DNA from: Arcanobacterium urinimassiliense
GTDB taxonomy: Bacteria; Actinomycetota; Actinomycetes; Actinomycetales; Actinomycetaceae
DNA: 64,000 nucleotides
Reading direction: 5' to 3'
Assembly (NCBI RefSeq): GCF_900119495.1
Contig: NZ_LT632435.1
Coordinates: forward strand, 134,998-198,997
The position numbers and the translations under genes were made by a program. Positions 58,319 to 64,000 of this stretch are shown piece after piece. Under the pieces are notes generated by a model. That model worked only from the letters and a program-made list of their open reading frames with translations, was not told the DNA's origin and ran no database searches. Each line of letters opens with the position of its first letter. Position 1 is the stretch's first letter.

Positions 58319-59749
58319 GTGACTTTTAAGATATATGATTCAGCATCCCGCTCTTTACGCACTTTCACTCCGCTCGAGGCCGGAAAAGCGGGGATTTATC
58401 TCTGTGGGGCTACGGTACAGGGGTCTCCGCACATTGGGCACATTCGCTCTGCGCTAGCTTTCGACGTTCTAGTGCGCTGGTTGCGCCGTCAAGAATACTC
58501 CGTCACCCTCATCCGCAATGTGACCGATATTGACGATAAAATTTTAGCCAAGGCGAGTGCCGCCGGAGCGCCGTGGTGGGCGTGGGGCTATAAATATGAA
58601 AAAGAGTTCACCGCCGCCTATAACGCCTTAGGCGTCTTGCCCCCTACCTATGAGCCGCGGGCGACTGGACATATTCCGGAGATGATCGCACTTACGCAGC
58701 GCATTATGCAAAACGGGCACGCCTATGCAGGAAATGCGGGGAATGTGTATTTTGATGTAGCTTCTCTCGCTGATTACGGCTCGCTGACGCGCCAATCTTT
58801 GGCTGAGTTACATGTAGATACCAGCGATATAGAAGAAGATAAACGTTCTCCCTACGATTTTGCACTCTGGAAGGCACCTAAACCGGGTGAACCGGCCAGT
58901 GCAGCTTGGGAAACTCCGTGGGGAGCCGCCCGCCCTGGTTGGCATTTAGAGTGCACCGCTATGAGTGAAAAATACTTAGGTAAAAGTTTTGATATTCACG
59001 GCGGCGGCATAGATCTGCGTTTTCCACACCATGAAAATGAACAAGCACAAGCGCACGGAGCGGGTTGTGAATTCGCGCGCTACTGGATGCATAACGCTTG
59101 GGTCACTATTAAAGGCGAGAAGATGAGTAAATCTTTGGGAAATTCTCTTCTTGTAGAAAGCATTTTGCAAGAATATCCGGCCGCTTTGGTGCGTTTGGCT
59201 CTCGGCACGGTGCACTATCGCTCCACGGTGGCGTATTCAGAAGAGACCTTGCTGGAAGCAGCAGCAGTTTGGGAGCGGTTGAGTGGCTTTGTGAAAAGAG
59301 CTGCGGAGATGAGCGGGGAAATAGCCCGGGCAGAAATTGCCGAACTTCCTGCTGCGCAACTCCCAGTAGATTTCCAAGCAGCGATGAATGACGATTTAAA
59401 TGTGGCGGGAGCGCTCGCCGTCATACATGAAGTAGTGAAAGTGGGCAATAATGCGCTCGCGGCCGGAAAAGTTGCCGAAGTGCAGAAATGCCAGCTGGAA
59501 GTGCGCGCAATGCTAGATGTACTAGGCTTAGATCCTTTGGCGGCTCCGTGGCGGGAGGAAGATACGGCTAGTTCGCGTTATCAAGAAGCATTAGATGTAT
59601 TGGTGCAGAGATTGCTGGCGCAGCGAGCAGCGGCGCGGGCGGAAAAGAATTGGGCAGTTGCTGATTCTTTACGTGATACTTTGCTGGCGGCTGGCATTAC
59701 GGTAGAAGATAGCGCGCAGGGCGCCCATTGGAAAATCAGTGGAAAATAA
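58319..59749 (+). CDS. cysS: Cysteinyl-tRNA synthetase
   Basis: Charges tRNA-Cys with cysteine. The 476 residues have the N-terminal LCGATVQGSPHIGHIRSALAFDVL with the HIGH motif (about 38-41), the zinc-site Cys/His residues, WHLECTAMSEKYLG, DIHGGGIDLRFPHHENEQAQ and KMSKSLGNSL (about 266-275), and a helical C-terminal DALR-like domain. The start is a GTG at 58319. This is the true CysS, not the MshC ligase of mycothiol synthesis, as judged by length and order next to rlmB. Confidence 0.96.
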   Translation: MTFKIYDSASRSLRTFTPLEAGKAGIYLCGATVQGSPHIGHIRSALAFDVLVRWLRRQEYSVTLIRNVTDIDDKILAKASAAGAPWWAWGYKYEKEFTAAYNALGVLPPTYEPRATGHIPEMIALTQRIMQNGHAYAGNAGNVYFDVASLADYGSLTRQSLAELHVDTSDIEEDKRSPYDFALWKAPKPGEPASAAWETPWGAARPGWHLECTAMSEKYLGKSFDIHGGGIDLRFPHHENEQAQAHGAGCEFARYWMHNAWVTIKGEKMSKSLGNSLLVESILQEYPAALVRLALGTVHYRSTVAYSEETLLEAAAVWERLSGFVKRAAEMSGEIARAEIAELPAAQLPVDFQAAMNDDLNVAGALAVIHEVVKVGNNALAAGKVAEVQKCQLEVRAMLDVLGLDPLAAPWREEDTASSRYQEALDVLVQRLLAQRAAARAEKNWAVADSLRDTLLAAGITVEDSAQGAHWKISGK

Positions 59750-59767
59750 CGAAGAGGGCAGAAAATA

Positions 59768-60745
59768 ATGGCTAATCATTTTGGAGGCCCCGGTGCCGTG
59801 CGCAAAGGTAGAAAAAAGGGAAGCACCATCGGTTCCGGTGGAAAGACTCGAGGGCATCGGAAGAGCCGCGGGCCGACGCCAAAAGCGGAAAACCGTACGT
59901 ATCATCCGGCTTATAAACGGAAGAAAGAATTAGAAGAAAAGGCGGCAAAGGCAAAGACGGCGCAGCTGCGGAAAATTCTGCAGATTCCCAAGAACCACGA
60001 ATTAGTAGTAGGGCGCAATCCGGTACTAGAGGCAGTGGAAGCGGGAGTTAATTATCTACGGCTTTTTCTGGTGCACGATTTTGAAAATGACGAGCGCATT
60101 ACGCGGGCGGCGGTGCACGCTACCGAACAGGGAATTCCGATTGTAGAGGTGAGCCGGCGCGAACTAGATCGCATGAGTGAGCAGGCTGTGCATCAGGGTA
60201 TTGCGATAGAAGTGCCGCCGTATAAGTATGCCGATGTGCAAGAACTAGTGGATATAAGTGCGGAAAAGGCGCGGCCGGGGTTGATTGTAGCTTTAGATTC
60301 CGTGACTGATCCGCATAATTTAGGAGCGGTGATTCGTTCTGCGGCTGCTTTTAATGCAGATGGTGTGCTGATTCCAGAGCGGCGTTCGGCAGGCGTGAAT
60401 GTGACTGCGTGGAAAGTATCTGCGGGAGCTTTGGCCCATGTGCCGGTAGCGCGCGAAACTAATTTAGTGCGGGCGCTGCAGTATTTACAGGAAGCAGGGT
60501 ATTTCGTAATCGGATTGACGGGAGAAGCCGATGCCATGCTCCGAGAAGTAAATCTCGCCGATATGCCTTTGGTAATAGTGACGGGCGCAGAAGGGAAAGG
60601 GCTATCGAGATTAGTGGCGGAGCAGTGTGATGTGCGAGCAGCTATCGAGATAAATTCACAGGTAGAATCACTGAATGCCGCTGTGGCCACCGGTATTGCT
60701 CTATATGAAATAGATGGTCGGCGAGCAGGAAGTACCCAGAGTTAG
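59768..60745 (+). CDS. rlmB: 23S rRNA (guanosine-2251-2'-O)-methyltransferase RlmB (TrmH/SpoU family)
   Basis: SPOUT-class rRNA methyltransferase. The 325 residues have a very basic N-terminal extension (1-75, RKGRKKGSTIGSGGKTRGHRKSR-type), the SpoU substrate-binding domain (HELVVGRNPVLEAVE, about 77-91; VHQGIAIEVPPY, about 140-151), and the knotted SAM-binding core. The core has DSVTDPHNLGAVIRSAAAFN (about 178-197), VTGAEGKGLSRLVAEQCD and INSQVESLNAAVATGIALYE. GAGGGC lies upstream of the ATG, 18 bases after cysS, so the two are cotranscribed. Confidence 0.95.
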   Translation: MANHFGGPGAVRKGRKKGSTIGSGGKTRGHRKSRGPTPKAENRTYHPAYKRKKELEEKAAKAKTAQLRKILQIPKNHELVVGRNPVLEAVEAGVNYLRLFLVHDFENDERITRAAVHATEQGIPIVEVSRRELDRMSEQAVHQGIAIEVPPYKYADVQELVDISAEKARPGLIVALDSVTDPHNLGAVIRSAAAFNADGVLIPERRSAGVNVTAWKVSAGALAHVPVARETNLVRALQYLQEAGYFVIGLTGEADAMLREVNLADMPLVIVTGAEGKGLSRLVAEQCDVRAAIEINSQVESLNAAVATGIALYEIDGRRAGSTQS

Positions 60746-60852
60746 CGGCGCAGGCGTGCGTGGTTACTTGGGTGTCTGGTTGCGTGATTGCTTAATTAAA
60801 GGCATACCACCAGGCAGCTAAGAGGCGTTGCGGTAAAAGGTTATTTAGAGAG

Positions 60853-61344
60853 ATGTGTATGGAAAATAAATTAGAGGCTTTCTGGGTACATGCGATAAAT
60901 GCGGCACGTTTAGATCCGGATACGGCGTTTTCGGGGCAAAAGGAATTAACTGCGCTTTGCCCGGTAGCTTTTGCCGGCGGAGATACGGAGGCGGAGGCCG
61001 ATGATTTTCTGGAAGCGGTAGTTTCTGGAAAGAAAAAAGTATTCTGTAGCTATATCCCATCATATGAGATGGAAGGCGTCCCCTATCCGGAACGGGGCGA
61101 TATGGCAATTCTTTGTGACGGGAGAGGAAATCCGCGCGCGCTATTGGTGAATGAGTGCAGTGAAAAAATACCTTTTCAGGAAATAACGGAGGAAATTGCG
61201 CGCGCCGCGGGAGAGGAATCTTTAGCTTCCTGGCAGGAGAAATACCGAAAAATATTCCGTGCAGAATGCGAGCGGCAGGGGAGAGAATTTTCTGAAAAAG
61301 ATTCGGTGCTCATAGAGCATATAAAAGCGATTTATGTAGCTTAA
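60853..61344 (+). CDS. ASCH-domain protein
   Basis: Probable RNA-binding or nucleic-acid-modification-linked protein of the ASCH superfamily; cytosolic. The 163 residues have the family pattern: a helical start (EAFWVHAINAARL), AEADDFLEAVVSGKKKVFCSYIPSYEMEG, then PERGDMAILCDGRGNPRALLVNECSEKIPFQEITEEIARAAGEE. SLASWQEKYRKIFRAECERQGREF follows. The length fits bacterial stand-alone ASCH proteins. The start may be the ATG at 60853 or at 60859. It is 107 bases after rlmB, and no clear regulatory feature is seen. Confidence 0.8.
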   Translation: MCMENKLEAFWVHAINAARLDPDTAFSGQKELTALCPVAFAGGDTEAEADDFLEAVVSGKKKVFCSYIPSYEMEGVPYPERGDMAILCDGRGNPRALLVNECSEKIPFQEITEEIARAAGEESLASWQEKYRKIFRAECERQGREFSEKDSVLIEHIKAIYVA

Positions 61345-61497
61345 CTCCTAAAAGAAAAACACCACTTAATTCTTACACTTTTTTCGCCCATGCGCCGCTT
61401 TTTAGCGCGTGAATACTTTAACAGTACCTAGCTTTGGTTACTTTATTTTTTCCCATTACGATGACGGGGAAGCAAAACTACCAAGGAGAGGTTTTTG

Positions 61498-62874
61498 ATG
61501 AAGAAAAAATTTGGGTGGTCGCTACACGGAGATGGGCGGCATATAGCCCCGGGGGAAGTGGTTACCCCGCATGAACGAATGGCCTGGCCGATTACAATCG
61601 GCATTGGTGCCCAGCACGTGGTGGCAATGTTTGGAGCTACCTTCCTGGTCCCGCTATTGACTGGTTTCGATCCCTCGACGACTTTGTTCTTCACCGGATT
61701 CGGAACCATTCTTTTTATGTTGATAACTTCCGGGCGGCTTCCCTCTTATCTGGGATCGTCTTTCGCCTTAATTGCTCCGATTGGTGCTGTCACCGGTTAT
61801 ATGGCGGGCGGCGGATCGCCCCTAGATCCGGATAAAGCTGCCTTAGCTCAAGGTGGTGTGATTGCCGTCGGTGCTACTTTGGCACTGGTCGGTTTAGTGG
61901 TACATTTTGCGGGCGCACACTGGATTGATAAGTTAATGCCCCCCATCGTCACCGGAGCAATCGTTTCTTTAATCGGATTCAACCTAGCGCCGGCCGCGTG
62001 GAACAACGTAAAACAAGCGCCTATCACCGCACTCACCACAATCATTACCGTATTGCTGGTCACGGTACTGTTCAAAGGAATTATTGGCCGGCTCTCCATC
62101 TTAATCGGGGTAATAGCCGGATACATTATGGCGGTAATTCGCGATGAAGTAGATTTCACGGGTATCGCAGACGCCTCTTGGCTGGGTGCTCCGGCTTTCC
62201 GCGCTCCAGCTTTTGACCTCTCGCTGCTCGGCTTATTTGTGCCGGTAGTGCTGGTATTGATTGCGGAAAATGTGGGTCACGTAAAGTCGGTTTCGGCAAT
62301 GACGGGGGAAAACCTCGACGACGTCACCGGGCGGGCACTCTTTGCCGACGGTATCTCCACTATGTTTGCGGGAGCGGGCGGCGGTTCCGGTACCACCACT
62401 TACGCAGAGAACATCGGGGTAATGGCCGCTACGCGCGTCTACTCTACCGCTGCCTACGTAGTGGCGGCAGTGATTGCGCTTGGTCTCTCTATGTTGCCTA
62501 AGTTTGGGCAGCTCATTGCGACTATTCCTCCGGGAGTACTCGGTGGTGCGGCCACCGTTCTCTACGGCATGATCGGTATGCTGGGCGTGCGAATTTGGGT
62601 GCAGAATCGGGTAGATTTCTCTGATCCAGTGAACCTCAATACGGCCGCTGTGGCAATGGTGCTCGCAATCGCTAACTACACCTTGCACTGGGGAGATATG
62701 GTATTCGAAGGAATTGCCCTCGGCTCTTTCGCTGCCATCATTATTTACCACACCATGCGAGCTATCGCGCGCTGGCGCGGCACTTCTATGGAAGCAGCTT
62801 CTCCGGCCTCTGCTCCGGCTGGTGCAGAACTAGAACCGGGCGCACTGCGCAGAGATTTTTCCACAGAAGAATAA
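61498..62874 (+). CDS. Uracil/xanthine permease, NCS2 family
   Basis: Proton-coupled nucleobase importer (UraA-like), 458 residues. GWSLHGDGRHIAPGEVVTPHERMAWPITIGIGAQHVVAMFGATFLVPLLTG (about 5-56) carries the family QHVxAMF motif. About 14 hydrophobic spans follow, with the substrate-site region LIAENVGHVKSVSAMTGENLD and FADGISTMFAGAGGGSGTTTYAENIGVMAATRVYS, which are typical of UraA. The ATG at 61498 has AGGAGAGG well placed; the adjacent TTG is less likely. Uracil is the best guess from these motifs, but xanthine or uric acid transport cannot be excluded. Confidence 0.93.
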   Translation: MKKKFGWSLHGDGRHIAPGEVVTPHERMAWPITIGIGAQHVVAMFGATFLVPLLTGFDPSTTLFFTGFGTILFMLITSGRLPSYLGSSFALIAPIGAVTGYMAGGGSPLDPDKAALAQGGVIAVGATLALVGLVVHFAGAHWIDKLMPPIVTGAIVSLIGFNLAPAAWNNVKQAPITALTTIITVLLVTVLFKGIIGRLSILIGVIAGYIMAVIRDEVDFTGIADASWLGAPAFRAPAFDLSLLGLFVPVVLVLIAENVGHVKSVSAMTGENLDDVTGRALFADGISTMFAGAGGGSGTTTYAENIGVMAATRVYSTAAYVVAAVIALGLSMLPKFGQLIATIPPGVLGGAATVLYGMIGMLGVRIWVQNRVDFSDPVNLNTAAVAMVLAIANYTLHWGDMVFEGIALGSFAAIIIYHTMRAIARWRGTSMEAASPASAPAGAELEPGALRRDFSTEE

Positions 62875-62962
62875 GAAATAGAGGCATAGGGGAATAAAGC
62901 ACAGAGGAATAAAGCAAAAAATTCTTAGTCTGCGCTATTCTTAACTGCGCCAGAGCTGCTCT

Positions 62963-63538
62963 TTAAGGTTCCACACAACCTGAGGGCGGCTCTGCCGCTT
63001 TTTGAAAGTCTTTTTCTTGCGGATTTTTATGCATGGAATCCCAGTTATTGCCAATTACTATATTTACTGAATCGAGTTTTTTCTCGTCACTTAGCTGAAT
63101 AGTGGCATCAGGAAAGAAGGCACGCAAAGTATAGGCGGCAGCGAGATTCTTTTTTGTAGCAATCAGCAGTACCGGAGCAGTTACAGCTGGGCCTTCCCAG
63201 TTTCCTACTTCTGTCACTTGTATATCTTGATCTTGGAGGGCTTCAGCTACTTCTCCCGCCAAGCCACTTTCACTTCCGGCATTAAATACTTTGGCAGTTA
63301 TTTCTGCTAGCTTCTTTTCCTGCATATTCTTCGGTGGGCAAGGAATCAGCTGCTGCGAAGAAGTTTCCTTAGCTAGGCCGTGGAAAGGAAAAGGAAGGAC
63401 GCCCGTCCAAAAAAGAGTATTGAGGAAGAGCAGGCACACCATTACTGCACCTACTCGGGTAAATAGGCGTATTTGCCGCGCGGTGCGGTGCTGCTGATAA
63501 GCGGTGCGTTCGGATGAGGAAGGCTCAGTAGTTTTCAC
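62963..63538 (-). CDS. LytR C-terminal-domain membrane protein
   Basis: Single-span membrane protein with an extracytoplasmic LytR_C domain; 191 residues. A polar N-terminus (1-25) is followed by a membrane helix (about 28-50) and then AEITAKVFNAGSESGLAGEVAEALQDQDIQVTEVGNWEGP (about 79-118), the conserved LytR_C core. A region predicted to follow the same alpha/beta fold ends with VNIVIGNNWDS. The domain is associated with cell-wall polymer ligases, but the LytR-CpsA-Psr catalytic domain is absent. The start is a GTG with a weak site. It follows the next gene, which runs in from the right edge, by about 100 bases. Confidence 0.82.
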   Translation of the reverse strand: MKTTEPSSSERTAYQQHRTARQIRLFTRVGAVMVCLLFLNTLFWTGVLPFPFHGLAKETSSQQLIPCPPKNMQEKKLAEITAKVFNAGSESGLAGEVAEALQDQDIQVTEVGNWEGPAVTAPVLLIATKKNLAAAYTLRAFFPDATIQLSDEKKLDSVNIVIGNNWDSMHKNPQEKDFQKAAEPPSGCVEP

Positions 63539-63638
63539 AGTTTCTAATCTATATCAGGAAAAGTAGTGAAGGTAGGTAGAAAGTGAGAATTAGCTTCTGG
63601 GGAGGGTGTATAGAAAATTCAGTATCTAGAAAGCAGCG

Positions 63639-64000
63639 CTAAAAAGTATGAATTTGCAGTACGGAAGTATGTGAACTCGCAGAGCTGAAAGAATCGACTA
63701 CTTCTACGACTCCGCGCTCTCCGATAGCTTCTTGAATAAAGAATTTAAAAGTCCGCCCTTGAATTCCGGGAACTATGCTCTCTAGGTCGTAGAAATAACG
63801 AGAAACTACACAGATATTATCTTTCTCGAGATGTACTTCCATTCCCATGCGGCGCAAGGTGTTGGCTACATCAGCTTCTAGATTCGGGGAATCGCTCAGG
63901 CTGCCATAGTATTCTCCGCGTAGAAGCGCCTCTAGGAGAGCTTTTTCGTTGGGGCCACCGGTGGCGATAGAGGAATTTACTCTTTCAAAAAAAGGAAGCT
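63639..64000 (-). CDS. Unrecognised protein, N-terminus beyond the right edge
   Basis: The reading frame is open from the window edge to the stop at 63639, so at least 120 residues are present and the start lies outside. The visible part reads LPFFERVNSSIATGGPNEKALLEA, an acidic alpha-helical stretch, NTLRRMGMEVHLEKDNICVVSRYFYDLES, and ends SVLQIHTF. I do not recognise the family; the pattern of alternating helix and strand suggests a small cytosolic globular domain. It is on the same strand as the LytR_C gene and probably shares its transcript. Codon use is like its neighbours. Confidence 0.7.
   Translation of the reverse strand, partial: LPFFERVNSSIATGGPNEKALLEALLRGEYYGSLSDSPNLEADVANTLRRMGMEVHLEKDNICVVSRYFYDLESIVPGIQGRTFKFFIQEAIGERGVVEVVDSFSSASSHTSVLQIHTF

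Overview
This window is a chromosomal replication-origin region of a low-to-moderate G+C actinobacterium. The gene order dnaA-dnaN-recF-dciA-gyrB-gyrA-DUF3566-tRNA-Ile-tRNA-Ala on one side, and rpmH-rnpA-yidD-yidC-khpB-rsmG-parA-parB on the other, is the classic actinobacterial origin. CrgA, CarD, a class E sortase, a PASTA kinase operon with two FHA genes, DUF6049, DUF3566 and a 49-residue DLW-39-like protein all point to Actinobacteria. By eye the G+C is about 50 percent or slightly below, which fits an Actinomycetaceae-type host (Varibaculum/Actinotignum/Mobiluncus-like) better than mycobacteria or streptomycetes. The genus is inference.

Left arm (1-13547, all minus strand): a truncated Na+/alanine symporter, a DUF454 protein, a Ppx/GppA phosphatase, a large YhgE/Pip-type membrane protein, the rpsF-ssb-rpsR-rplI operon, a bifunctional penicillin-binding protein coupled to an AI-2E-family permease, an MFS transporter with a repeat-derived His/Cys-rich N-terminus, and the CCA-adding enzyme. 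A divergent plus-strand block follows (13618-19340): Nudix hydrolase, DUF6049 secreted protein, a membrane pseudokinase and trxB. The block resembles the mycobacterial pcnA-mutT4-Rv3909-murJ-trxB region, but murJ itself is absent. Then come parB/parA (minus) with parS sites inside both genes, and the rsmG-khpB-yidC-yidD-rnpA-rpmH cluster.

Origin and right arm: DnaA boxes lie both upstream of dnaA and in the dnaA-dnaN gap (probable oriC). The replication/topology genes run rightwards to two tRNAs, then a maltose-acetyltransferase-like enzyme, a cyclophilin and a rhomboid protease. A pair of DnaA boxes sits about 11 kb from oriC. CrgA, sortase E, a 51-residue membrane protein and the leftward operon fhaA-fhaB-pstP-rodA-pbpA plus pknB make up the cell-elongation and signalling block; only one Ser/Thr kinase is present. 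tRNA-Leu(CAG) is followed by an intact IS3-family element with a -1 frameshift site. Next to it is a 992-residue secreted metallophosphoesterase ending in LAKTG, a sortase-E-type sorting signal, so the enzyme and a probable substrate are in the same window.

Far right (52863-64000): TauE/SafE permease, gpmA with a strong terminator, the carD-ispD-ispF-cysS-rlmB housekeeping cluster interrupted by a leftward UMF1-type MFS gene, an ASCH-domain protein, a uracil/xanthine permease, a LytR_C-domain protein and a gene running off the edge.

The window is mostly conserved core genome. The most unusual points are the loss of murJ next to a free-standing pseudokinase while fhaA is kept, a 15-bp repeat that has become the N-terminus of a transporter, shared SAE-repeat tails on KhpB and CarD, the remote DnaA-box pair, and the SrtE/LAKTG pairing.
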